From NCBI GenBank assembly GCA_021234155.1, contig JAJEKV010000077.1, positions 3,609,385-3,673,384 of the forward strand: a stretch of DNA of 64,000 nt, in the 5' to 3' direction. The notes beneath the pieces are model-generated. The model was not told the origin of the DNA. It was given only the letters and a program-made list of their open reading frames with translations, and did not search any database. Shown here piece by piece: positions 11,037 through 19,994 of this stretch. Source of the DNA: Isoetes taiwanensis. Lineage: Eukaryota > Streptophyta > Lycopodiopsida > Isoetales > Isoetaceae. Position numbers and translations under genes: made by a program. The first letter of the stretch is position 1. Every line of letters begins with the position of its first letter.

Positions 11037-11120
11037 CATGCCAAATTTCCATACCCTGCAAAGTATGTCTAAAAATAACATGCCAAATTTCCATACCCTG
11101 CAAAGTATGTTTAAAAATAA
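11037..11120. repeat. 42-bp tandem duplication
   Basis: Two adjacent copies of a 42-bp unit beginning CATGCCAAATTTCCATACCC, nearly identical. No function suggested. Confidence 0.9.
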
Positions 11121-11376
11121 CAGCTAAACAATCTAAAAAAACAACAGATCACCAACAAAATAAGAGGTCGGTTCCATAAGCGGCCAGATCCACCAACGAT
11201 GATTTCTTTGTACGGGAACTATGGATAATGGCACCATAACAAAAAAAAAAAAAAAGAGAACAAGGGCTAAGAGCGCCATGCAAAAACTCCTCCACGGATG
11301 CACGCCATAGCGAGAAAACTCCAAGAACAAAGGCACCGCACCGATATTACGAGAACAAAGGCATAAACGGTTAGGT

Positions 11377-11808
11377 CTAATGAAGCTCCCGAGGAACGAA
11401 ATGGGCGGGGAGGATCCCGCAAATGGATTTAGATGCATGTCGCGAGATACGCCTGCAAATCCCGAAGCCCTTTGCATGCCAAATATTTGCAAAACTCGAT
11501 TTTGCCACAAAGACGCATTCGTGAGTTGAAGCCAAAATCTCCAACTTTCCCAAACCCATAGCGACTCTCATACTTTTGGAATCATTCGGGCAAAGATTCC
11601 ATGGTAGTGGTTCGACCATCTGGGACCCCGAGAATTTGATTGTAACTCCAATTCTCTCGTGTTTTTTTGAGAGGTAATGCAACCACTTGCAAGCAATGCT
11701 GTATAGTTGATAGGCATCCCTGTTCCAATACCCAAAGTGGTCCATGATGCCAGAATACCACAAGCAAACGCTCCTCACATCAGCATTGAAGGTTTGGCAA
11801 ATTTGCAC
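11377..11808 (-). CDS. hypothetical ORF, 143 codons
   Basis: The longest minus-strand frame in this part of the block, open upstream of its first Met to about 11,929. It contains IMDHFGYWNRDAYQLYS and KWLHYLSKKHERIGV, then becomes Ser/Cys/His-rich. A second overlapping minus frame (11133-11510) is separated by a run of 15 A residues near 11241-11255. I recognise no family. A decayed exon or transposon-derived frame is possible. Confidence 0.22.
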   Translation of the reverse strand: MQICQTFNADVRSVCLWYSGIMDHFGYWNRDAYQLYSIACKWLHYLSKKHERIGVTIKFSGSQMVEPLPWNLCPNDSKSMRVAMGLGKLEILASTHECVFVAKSSFANIWHAKGFGICRRISRHASKSICGILPAHFVPRELH

Positions 11809-11929
11809 ACAAGCTGTAGAAGCGGATCGGTTCTTACGGTGCCCGGCGTTCTTTGGGCATAAGTTCGGCCTTGTAAATGTTTTGGCCGCAATAAGAAGGG
11901 GGCTTGCGATAATAAGCCAACTTTTGTAA

Positions 11930-12528
11930 CTTATTATAACAATTTTTTTTTCAAAGCTTTAACAACGTTTTCCATGGATTATGTAAACAATATCAAAAAA
12001 TGTTGAACCTTTGTATCGATGTCGGTTACTTTATGTATGTTACATGAAGATAATGAATGACACTGGATGTTTATTGCTTATATTATAAGTTACATCAAGT
12101 AAAAGTTATACGAAGTAACATTAGCGAGAATATCTGAAAAAAGCAATGCTTGCTCAAGTCTATTTTATGTGAAACAATTGTCATGGCGCCAAACACACTC
12201 CATTTTAGAAAGCACTACAACAAATAATAACCTTAAGTGTTTCCTTGCAAGCTCCATGAGTGTCATTATCCATGAGCATTTTCCATATTCTTCAAATTCG
12301 TTTTTTCATAAACAACAAAGAAAGTAAAGATGTTTAAATTGGTAGACAAAAGTGAATATTGATTGAATTGCGGCTTCAATTAGTTTCACCTAGCGATTGC
12401 CCTAGTGCCCTCGTATTACCACCACGGGGTTTAAAGAAGAAGAATAACAATAAATTGATTTGCCATACAAAGTCTTCTATTTGCCTTAGTAGATCCAATA
12501 TGAAAAGCAACTCTATATTTTCTATCAC
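11930..12528. other. unassigned AT-rich sequence
   Basis: No feature recognised. A T-run lies near 11944-11951. Confidence 0.55.
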
Positions 12529-13795
12529 CATCGTGATGTAATGTTATCCATTTCCCTAGCTCCTCATAGTCATTCCATGGGCGAGAAGTTGATATACCTG
12601 GAGCTCATTGTTGGATAAACACATCTCTTCCAAAATATGACGGTGTTACAAAAGCGAGCCATCTAGAATATCCAGTTGTTAATAATAGATTCCATTTCCT
12701 ATTTCTGCTCCATAACAGATGCCATTTCAAATTTTGTATAATAGCCTTGTGCGGATGCAACACATTTACTTACGATTTATTGAAGAGAATTATTATACTT
12801 ACGGTGGGATCACGGGGAATGATATAAGCGGTGAAGAGGGAGCTTATCTTTGATGAACAATTGGGCGAATGAACTGCTCCATGCTCTCTTGATATCTAGT
12901 TCTCTCGATACACCAAGAGGGATGCCATGGAATTCCATGAATAGATCGGCATTGCTTTCTATCTTAATTCTTACTCAAATGATGTAGAATAAATCGTCAT
13001 TTAGAAAGCAAGTGCAAGCTCTGTTCCACCAACGGGGGGCATCCATTTAAAAAGCTTAAGGAAAGACCTAAAAAAAATCCTAGGCACCACAGTTCTCAAA
13101 TTCCTAGTCTAAATATGTCAAATATGACAAATTGCATTTGCTTGGTCTAGTTTTACAATGAGCATCGTGATATAATGTTATCCATTTCCCTAGCTCCTCA
13201 TAGTCATTCCATGGGCGAGAAGTTGATATACACGAGCTCATTGTTGGATAAACACATCTCTTCCAAAATATGACAAGTGTTACAAAACAGCCATCTAGAA
13301 TATCCGGTTGTTAATAATAGATTCCATTTCCTATTTCCTGCTCCATAACAATTTGGTTTCAAATTTTGTATAATAGCCTTGTGCGGATGCAACACATTTA
13401 CTTACGATTTATTGAAGAGAATTATTATACTTACAATAAGGATCACAGGGGAATGATATAAGCGGTGAAGAGGGAGCTTATCTTTGATGAACAATTGGGC
13501 GAATGAACCTGCTCCATGCTCTCTTTGATATCTAGTTCTCGATACACCAAGAGGGATGCCATGGAATTCCATGAATAGATCGGCATTGCTTTCTATCTTA
13601 ATTCTTACTCAAATGATGTAGAATAAATGCGTCATTTAGAAAGCAAGTGCAAGCTCTGTTCCACCAACAGGGGGCATCCATTTAAAAAGCTTAAGGAAAG
13701 ACCTAAAAAAATCCTAGGCACCACAGTTCTCAAATTCCTAGTCTAAATATGTCAAATATGACAAATTGCATTTTCTTGGTCTAGTTTTACAACGA
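12529..13795. repeat. 634-bp tandem duplication (two copies)
   Basis: Copy 1 is 12529-13162 and copy 2 is 13163-13795, head to tail, both starting CATCGTGAT. They differ mainly where one copy has CAG or CTG, for example TATCCAGTTG/TATCCGGTTG, CCAACGGGGG/CCAACAGGGG and ACCTGGAGCTC/ACACGAGCTC. Such context bias suggests consensus errors, so the true copies may be almost identical and the duplication recent. No protein family recognised inside the unit. Confidence 0.93.
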
Positions 13796-14039
13796 GTAGT
13801 AATAGGGTTAAGTAACTTTAAGAAGAAAGCTCCATTTCCTAAACATGAGCATGCATTGGAAAGCTCGGGGGAACAACCTATAAAAGATGCTAGGTATATG
13901 TTTTCAAATTCATAGTACAAATGGGTAAAATAGACCAAAGTACATGAGCCAGTCCAAAAGCCGGGATATGCCCTCAAAACTATGTGGGTTCACTTCAAAC
14001 AAATAAGGGCCTTCTATAAAAACTGCATTTTTACACATA

Positions 14040-14290
14040 TTTCAAAAGGCGTCTATCTTTGAACAAATCTGAGAAAGCATGATGTTCCAAGTCCTTTTTT
14101 TTAATCGGATCAAACATCTTGCGAGCATCATGCGAGTCCCACATTTTCCATACATGTTTATGAGGTGGTTTCTTAAAAACATAATGATGTAATCATGTAA
14201 GCATTTACCTTACGAAAGCATCCTTACGCTCACACATTCTTTCAATTTTGTAGCAATTCTTTCCACTTCCAAGTTAACATTGGGCCATGC
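14040..14290 (-). pseudogene. PPR protein gene fragment, N-terminal repeat region
   Basis: Minus-strand frames give ATKLKECVSVRMLS, a stop, GKCLHDYIIMF and NHLINMYGKCG, then after a frame change HDARKMFDPIKKKDLEHH. This order (LLKxC...GKxLHxxI...NxLINMYGKCGxxxxARKxFDxIxxKDL) is the standard first repeats of plant PLS-class PPR proteins. It lies just downstream of the SBDS exons on the same strand. Together with 7400-7890 it may represent one PPR gene split by inserted sequence. It has no intact frame. Confidence 0.8.
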
Positions 14291-14403
14291 TACGATCTTC
14301 TCTTGGGGATTTGAAGGTAGACGTTGCTCTTTCTTAAATCTTCCAACTCCAAAACAACATCAATACTCAGGGCTAAGCTCTTGCAACTGCAAAGGGAAAT
14401 AAA

Positions 14404-15085
14404 TGCAATAGTTGTTGCTATATCCGAAAATTGACTTGATAATTGTGCTTCTCTTTCTTTTCCGACCACTTGCGGTTCACCTTTCTCAAGAATGCATACA
14501 GGTCACATGTAAGAGAACAGATCATAGTCAATTTTAAATGAATGGCGGTCTTGGGTCATGATCATCTCACAAACATAACGTTCATCATTGCATAATAAAG
14601 CTTTAGCAAGATCGTATTTGGTGAGAGATTGATTGACCTCGAAATCTGTCTAAGGGCGAACTTATCTCTGTGATTTAAATGTATAACTTGTCATGATTAA
14701 AGGCGTAAAAAACTAAGACCTAGCACCTCAAGGCAAATTTTGTTCTCATCCCGGTGGTTCCAAAAGCTTGGAGAAGCTCTTTGGACTTGGCTAGGACCCC
14801 CTTGGATACGTTCGAATAGGCGATGCGTGATTGAAGAACCTCATCTAAATCCTTTTTCCTGCGGTTCACAAAAGCGAAAACGGGTTAAGGCATGATTCTT
14901 GCTTCTTTTATTTTCTTCTTCGTATTAGGAAAAGGGAGTAACATACACTCCAGACCGCCATGAAAGGACTTTGTTCTTGAAGCAAGCTATCTCAAAGCGG
15001 TTGCCATGTTTCTTCAGATGCACCACTGCGATGTTAGTGAGATGTTTCTGCCCTATGGTGGTTGCAAGGGACTATTGCGGCCATG
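14404..15085 (-). pseudogene. SBDS: SBDS (ribosome maturation factor) gene fragment, exons 1-3
   Basis: SBDS promotes release of eIF6 from pre-60S ribosomes. Exon 1 (15071-14947) encodes [18 protein letters not shown] and [18 protein letters not shown]. An 88-nt intron (14946-14859, GTATGT...CCGCAG) follows. Exon 2 (14858-about 14716) gives DLDEVLQSRIAYSNVSKGVL and AKSKELLQAFGT, then ENKICLEVL after a frame change. Exon 3 (about 14494-14404) gives LEKGEPQVVGKEREAQLSSQ and FSDIAT. These match the SBDS N-terminal FYSH domain and the start of the second domain in order. The retained intron excludes a processed copy. The only nearby ATG (15084) is out of frame, a TAG directly precedes the SBDS frame, and the C-terminal two-thirds is missing, so it is broken. 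Confidence 0.88.
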
Positions 15086-15098
15086 GTGGTCTCGAATT

Positions 15099-15277
15099 AC
15101 CTCTCCGGTTATCCGGTTTCGAGAGCGGCTGCCCACCAACAGAAGTGACCTAGCATTTACAGCCAATCATAAGTTTTTAGCAGTCACCAGCATATCCTAG
15201 GGATATTCTAGCATATACCTAGGATATGCCAAAAGCCCACATAAACAAGGGTTTGCCCCCCTAGGGGCAACCCAAAA
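15099..15277 (-). repeat. right 180-bp inverted-repeat arm
   Basis: Reverse complement of 2807-2986 with a few substitutions (for example GGATAACCGG versus GGGTAACCGG). It ends GGGGCAACCC followed by seven A residues. The inner edge lies about 14 bp from the upstream ATG of the SBDS fragment. Confidence 0.88.
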
Positions 15278-16175
15278 AAAGCAAACCTCCTACATAATTT
15301 ATGATAGTCAACCCAATTAACGGCAACATTATGTTCATTCAAATGCAAAGCATTCTTTTAGAAGGTATGGAAATCAATATGCTTTCCAATCAGTCATATA
15401 CGTAATATGTCTTCAATTCGTTTCCAATGCTTTCTAATACCACTTGGCAAGTACCTAGACTATCTTTGATGCTAAATTTACAGTTAATAACTCTAATCAT
15501 GTCTCGTATATTATTAATCATCTATAAGTTAAACAAGGGAGAGCATAACAAATGTGTGGAATTTATTAGACACTATATATACACATCAATCATAAGAAAC
15601 ACATTTAGATGAAGAGAAATGTTCGATGTAGATGTAGCTGTCGCAATAATTTTTTTGTAAAATGACTTTTTAAAGGAAGATTTAGGAACTTTTGGATAGG
15701 TCTAAAAAGTTTGCCAAAACAATGGTATATACCTTGACTTTCTTAGTAGAGGTAACAAAGAATGGCAAAGCATACATCGAAATCCAACATCATTGCAGAT
15801 ACATCATTAAATTCTTCTTTTTGTCTGTTGTTTTTTTTTTCATTTTGTTGGCTCTTAATCTTTAGTATGAAGTTTTATGCAGAGGATTACAACAGATAAT
15901 GACATATCGAGATGGGCCCTTCAATAATACTCGAAGATGTATAATGAGATATGAGAGATGGGCCCTCCAATAATGTCTTAATACTTGAAGATGTAGAGAT
16001 GCAAGGTCATATTGAGGCATGACACAAAGAATGGTCATGGTGTGATGATGCTAGTTACTAACAAATTTTTACCACACATATCCTTATAGACAATATTCTT
16101 GCTTCCATCCACATCAAGTGAAAGCGCCTGGGTCCTTTTTTCGTTGTAGCAAAGTGTTGAGATTTCCCTTGAACC
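15278..16175. other. 3' flank of the membrane-protein gene
   Basis: AT-rich sequence with no gene. The part next to 16176 is presumably the 3' UTR of the minus-strand gene, but I see no canonical AATAAA (TTTATT on the plus strand) within the first 300 bases downstream of its stop. Confidence 0.5.
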
Positions 16176-18647
16176 CTAAACCCTAGTGTCTTTTCCACTA
16201 TACTCTTTCTTACCTCTTTTGAGACGAATGAAGAGCAAGAGCCAAGCCAGACCCAATAAATACAGCACATAAGCCCTCGATCCAATCCTAGGTGCCTTCC
16301 TAGCCATGGCCCTGTGAAAAACTGCAACATAATAATGTAACGCAATGCACAACACAATGCTCCACTGCATCAGAGCTCCCACTTTAGCTCGAATTTTATT
16401 CCCTGAACAAACTGTGATCAAATTGAAACTGTATAGCAGCAAATATACAAAATACCCATTTCCCTGAAGCAGCTGCAGGAATATGAAGACCGAAGGCGCA
16501 CTCTTTTGCAAATATTGTAATGGCTCAGTACCCAGAACTAGATTCATAAATAGCAGAATTGCTACTGAAGTTATGAGATAAATGTTGATGAAGAGCAGAA
16601 TTTTGTCCAGCGAAAAGATGGCCCTGATTTTGTCGAGCATAAAGATTACAAACAGAATTGGTATCAGCAAGATGGAGTAGGAGATTATGATGGCAGCTAT
16701 GGATGCATATTCGTGCCCTATAATTGGAGTCACTCTTTCTGTAATCTGCTGATGTGCAAGATTGAAATAACCCTTTGATTTGTGAGAGAGCTTTCTGATT
16801 TTGGGAAGAAGATGCTCTGCTACCTCTGCAACCTGGTCTGCTGTGTCGTGAAGCTTGGAAGGAAGGTCTGACAATTCTTCAACCAATTGCTGATAATCTA
16901 TGGAATCTTCAAATTCCTTGCTCTGATTCTTTCTCAAATCTGAGTAATCTATAGAATCTTCAAATTCCTTGCTCTGATTCTTTCTCAAATCTGACTTCTC
17001 CAGGGAAAATCCTCTGGCTAAATTTATCTGTGGGTGCTTGTTCTTTTCCTCAAATTCCAGCCTCGCAGAAGAAACAGAAGAGTTTTCATGCTTTTCCTCA
17101 ATCAAAATTGCATTTCCATTCTCTTCTTCATTCCCAATAAGGTGAACTTTTTGTGCCAGATTAATATTCTCAGGAATTTCATCCTTTTCTAGAATTTCAT
17201 CCTTTGCCAAAATTTCTCCTGCTTGCCCCTTTTCAGCAGTTAATAAAACAGAGCTTTCTAATTCTCCTCCTCCATTAAGTTCTAATTTCTCAATAATTTC
17301 ATCTTTTGCCAAACTTTCTTCTGATTGCTCCTTTTCAGCAGTTAAAACTGAGTTTTCCTTTGCATCTAATTCTCCTCCTCCATTAAGTTCTAACTTCTCA
17401 GTAATTTCTTCATTCTGTGCACCCCTTGCTTCCTCTTCGTCGACTTTTAGCACTTCATTTTCTATCTTACTAAAAACTTGTGGCGGACTAATAATCACAG
17501 AAGTTGCATTTGTTTCTAAAATTACTTCAGATTTTACCTCCGCAGCAGTTGAAACAGTGCTTTCTTCATCTCTTGGATCCTTCGCTTCTTTCTGATCAAG
17601 TCTTAACACTTCAATTCCGTCATATTCTGCTGAATTGTTAGTCGCAGAACCTGCAACCTTACCTAAAATATCTTCAGATTCTGCCTTCCCAGAAGTTGAA
17701 ACAGGGTTTTCTTCATGCCTTTCCCCAATTCCTTCACCATTTTTCCTCTCGTTAAAACTTGCTGATTCCTCAACATTGATATGCTGAATTTCCACATCCT
17801 CTTGCAGATTCGCGATCGATTCGGATGACTTCGTTTGAATTAATTCTGTTGGATCATCAACTTTGCCATTAAATTTTGTAGTTCCGACCTTACTCTGATC
17901 AGCTATGGCGGACCTTTGCTTGTTTTCCTGCAAATATAGAGGTTTATCCGGCATTAATGGAGTGTCTCCTCTTCTTGCAAGCTGTTCTTGATCTCCTGCA
18001 CTAATTGGCGGGCCAAGATCAAATAAATATTCAACAGATCCGCTTTCTTTTGCCTCAAATTTGGGCGGCGCTTTCTTCTCTTTTCTCTGAATAAAATCTG
18101 TCGGATCATCAGCTTTACTTTGTTGATGAGCTTGTGCCGAGCTAGCTATGGCGGACCTTTGCTGAGTTTCCTGCAAATGTAGCGATTTATCCGGCATAAT
18201 TGGAGTATTTCCTCTTTTTGCAACCTGTTCTTGTTCTAGCTCGCCTGCACTAATCCGGGGCCCAAGATCAAATAAATATTTACCAGATCCGCTTTCTTCT
18301 GCCTCAAATTTGACTGGCGGGAACAGAGCATTGGATTCATTGGCTACAATTTTGCCCTCAACATTTTCTTCCAGTTTCTTGTCATGATCTAATGCCTTCC
18401 AATCTTCAAGATTTCTATTATCAGGCATTGAGTCCGTTTCCTCTTCCAGCAACTTTCTTGCAACATTTTGCCCTGCCATTGCTGCTAAAACCGCCGGATC
18501 CTGCCATGTTCTTGGATCAAAATCCCCTCCAAGATCGCTAGAAACTGAACCCGGGGAATCCTTTTCGTGATCTGAGGATGAATTTGCAACCCACAGTAAT
18601 GGCAAAAGCAGAATCAAATCACTCCATAGCCATCGATGCTGTAGCAT
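16176..18647 (-). CDS. plant-specific multi-pass membrane protein of unknown function, 823 aa
   Basis: This is the longest intact frame in the window and the only gene that looks functional. Residues 1-21 form a signal peptide or anchor (SDLILLLPLLWVANSSS). Residues about 25-600 are a long acidic, low-complexity region. Residues about 605-645 hold a conserved-looking helix (LHDTADQVAEVAEHLLPKI, then KLSHKSKGYFNLAHQQ and TPIIGHEYASIAA). About five hydrophobic segments follow (roughly 647-671, 683-707, 718-745, 758-778, 793-807) and then a basic tail. The C-terminal half resembles an uncharacterised land-plant membrane-protein family; function is unknown. The acidic region contains three internal duplications: residues 113-190 with 196-272, two KLELNGGGEL blocks, and a 17-residue tandem (DLRKNQSKEFEDSIDY twice). 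The start is the first ATG after a convincing 5'-UTR intron, with a stable frame and no competing upstream start. Confidence 0.87.
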   Translation of the reverse strand: MLQHRWLWSDLILLLPLLWVANSSSDHEKDSPGSVSSDLGGDFDPRTWQDPAVLAAMAGQNVARKLLEEETDSMPDNRNLEDWKALDHDKKLEENVEGKIVANESNALFPPVKFEAEESGSGKYLFDLGPRISAGELEQEQVAKRGNTPIMPDKSLHLQETQQRSAIASSAQAHQQSKADDPTDFIQRKEKKAPPKFEAKESGSVEYLFDLGPPISAGDQEQLARRGDTPLMPDKPLYLQENKQRSAIADQSKVGTTKFNGKVDDPTELIQTKSSESIANLQEDVEIQHINVEESASFNERKNGEGIGERHEENPVSTSGKAESEDILGKVAGSATNNSAEYDGIEVLRLDQKEAKDPRDEESTVSTAAEVKSEVILETNATSVIISPPQVFSKIENEVLKVDEEEARGAQNEEITEKLELNGGGELDAKENSVLTAEKEQSEESLAKDEIIEKLELNGGGELESSVLLTAEKGQAGEILAKDEILEKDEIPENINLAQKVHLIGNEEENGNAILIEEKHENSSVSSARLEFEEKNKHPQINLARGFSLEKSDLRKNQSKEFEDSIDYSDLRKNQSKEFEDSIDYQQLVEELSDLPSKLHDTADQVAEVAEHLLPKIRKLSHKSKGYFNLAHQQITERVTPIIGHEYASIAAIIISYSILLIPILFVIFMLDKIRAIFSLDKILLFINIYLITSVAILLFMNLVLGTEPLQYLQKSAPSVFIFLQLLQGNGYFVYLLLYSFNLITVCSGNKIRAKVGALMQWSIVLCIALHYYVAVFHRAMARKAPRIGSRAYVLYLLGLAWLLLFIRLKRGKKEYSGKDTRV

Positions 18648-18671
18648 GATGGATCCAAATATGCGGATATC

Positions 18672-18749
18672 CTAGAAAACATGCAAGAAATCATCAGAAA
18701 GACACAAAAATTTGACCAAAGTGAGGTTTAAAAAAAAATTAGAACGTAC
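18672..18749 (-). other. 5'-UTR intron of the membrane-protein gene, 78 nt
   Basis: On the minus strand AAG/GTACGT begins the intron at 18749 and TTTTCTAG/GATATC ends it at 18672. A T-rich body precedes the acceptor. The ATG lies 24 nt into the next exon. Length and border sequences fit a plant intron. Confirmation requires cDNA. Confidence 0.7.
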
Positions 18750-18960
18750 CTTATGCTTGTAGACGGTTCCTTTGAAACAAAAGCTTAGAAGCACAAGGAA
18801 TCAACGGATTTGAAAGGAATGCAGATATTAAGAGACGAAAAATGTGATTTGCCATGCTCCGACGTGCCATAAGCTGTGCACACGATGGCGGACGTGGCAT
18901 TACGTGAGTCTTTGAATACGACTACATATATGGGCCTTCTTCCAAAATATGATTAATACG
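18750..18960 (-). promoter_or_regulatory. 5' leader and promoter-proximal region
   Basis: Upstream of the leader exon the sequence is richer in ACGT cores (GACGTGCC near 18861, GACGTGGC at 18891-18898, ACGTGAG at 18902), similar to ABRE/G-box-type bZIP sites. A TATA-like CATATATG lies at about 18925-18932. Transcription start and stress or ABA regulation are inference only. Confidence 0.35.
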
Positions 18961-19183
18961 AGATGGTTTCAGAAAGCCAATGCCATCACACAACAAAGAA
19001 CTAGTTTTGTCTGGCGTGCATTCTCATGCCCACACCTGGCACCCCACAATAATAGAAGTTCGGTGCTCCATTCCGCTCATCCACCTAAATATTAGGTTGA
19101 GCGCCGGTGTTCGAATGTTGGAGTATATGTAATGAGCACACATGAAGAATGACCCAGTAGAAGAATGTCGAAAGTCTATCAAT

Positions 19184-19720
19184 GGGTCGGTAGCTCAGTG
19201 ATATAGAGTACTTGGCTTGCAAAGTAAGATCAAAGGAGGCTCATTTCTCAACACGTCAATTTCTTTGCGGTTAAGCCCATGCAAAAAGCGGCGGTCTGTG
19301 TAAATGAATCGATTCCCAACCTATCCACTCAATAAAAAAGGCTCATTTTCCAACATGTCGGTTTGTTGTAACTTCGCCCATGCAAAAAAGCAGCGGAGGA
19401 TACATGCAAATGAATAGCCCGAAGATCATGCGGTAGAATCAAGTGTCGAAAATAATAGGAAGAATAGAACGGTGAATAATTGGCGCCGATCTACGTAAAA
19501 GCAGCCGGAGATCGTCTTCCTTATGCAAAAAAAAAGTGCGAAGCAGCGGTTGAAAATTTGTGCAGTCGAATCAAGTGTGGAAAACAGCTAAAGAAGATCG
19601 TCTTCCTTATGCAAAAAAGGATGCCAATCAACTGAAAATTTGTGCAGCTGAATCAGGGAAAACAACTGAAGGATTGGCAGTGGATCTGTGCAAAACTGGA
19701 GCTGATTGTCTTCCTTATGC

Positions 19721-19754
<34 letters not shown>
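19184..19754 (+). repeat. tRNA-headed, poly(A)-ended composite repeat (SINE-like)
   Basis: It begins GGGTCGGTAGCTCAGTG...AGAG, closely resembling a tRNA D-arm and internal A box, followed by an anticodon-arm-like CTTGGCTTGCAAAGTAAG. No T-arm/B box closes a tRNA fold. Downstream are a diverged duplication of about 100 bp (AGGCTCATTT... near 19238 and 19340) and three copies of an 85-95-bp unit carrying GTCTTCCTTATGC (about 19513, 19600, 19709). The segment ends in 33 consecutive A residues (19722-19754). This looks like tRNA-derived SINE material with internal amplification. It is not a functional tRNA. Confidence 0.5.
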
Positions 19755-19757
<3 letters not shown>

Positions 19758-19900
19758 GAATCTATGCTTATACCTGCTCGAACTCGCCGAGTCGAACCTC
19801 TGCTAAAACTCACGAATCTATGGTTAAACCTACCGCATCTCTGCTTAAACTCGCCAAATATATGCTTAAAGCTGGCTCCTCCAACTCGTCTGTTGTAGGA

Positions 19901-19994
19901 GAATGGCATTTAGTATGTTATTCCTTGTTTATCCGATGACTGCTGCGACCAAGCAGCCATGGATAAACAAAAAATGGCATCCCAAATGCCATTC
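19901..19994. repeat. 94-bp foldback (MITE-like) element
   Basis: The termini GAATGGCATTT and AAATGCCATTC are perfect inverted repeats, and the interior continues the fold (TTGTTTATCC ... GGATAAACAA, then CTGCTGCG ... AAGCAGCC). Nearly the whole element can form one long hairpin. No coding capacity. Candidate miniature inverted-repeat element or hairpin RNA source. Confidence 0.65.

Larger units (their letters stand above)
2807..15277. mobile_element. candidate gene-capturing (Pack-type) TIR element, 12.5 kb
   Basis: Two nearly identical 180-bp inverted arms bound a block that contains fragments of at least four unrelated plant genes: a LEA-like exon directly inside the left arm, an LRR receptor piece, PPR pieces, and SBDS exons 1-3 beginning about 14 bp inside the right arm. 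Several fragments keep exon-intron junctions, which points to DNA-level capture as in Pack-MULEs rather than retroposition. No transposase is recognised. Against this reading: no target-site duplication is evident, and a third partial arm copy inside the block (9240-9358) shows the repeat also exists alone. Coincidental insertion of two repeats around a decayed region is the main alternative. Confidence 0.4.

Noticed and set aside
11037-11120. CRISPR-like or array repeat
   Set aside because: Only two adjacent copies with no spacers, in eukaryotic DNA.
2807-15277. LTR retrotransposon bounded by the 180-bp arms
   Set aside because: The arms are inverted, not direct, and no primer site or reverse transcriptase lies inside.
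16058-16357. Minus-strand ORF overlapping the 3' end of the membrane-protein gene
   Set aside because: Out-of-frame shadow of the 823-residue coding sequence.
19184-19256. Possible functional tRNA gene
   Set aside because: The D-arm/A-box part is good, but there is no matching T-arm or acceptor stem closure, and it continues into repeat sequence; more likely a SINE head.
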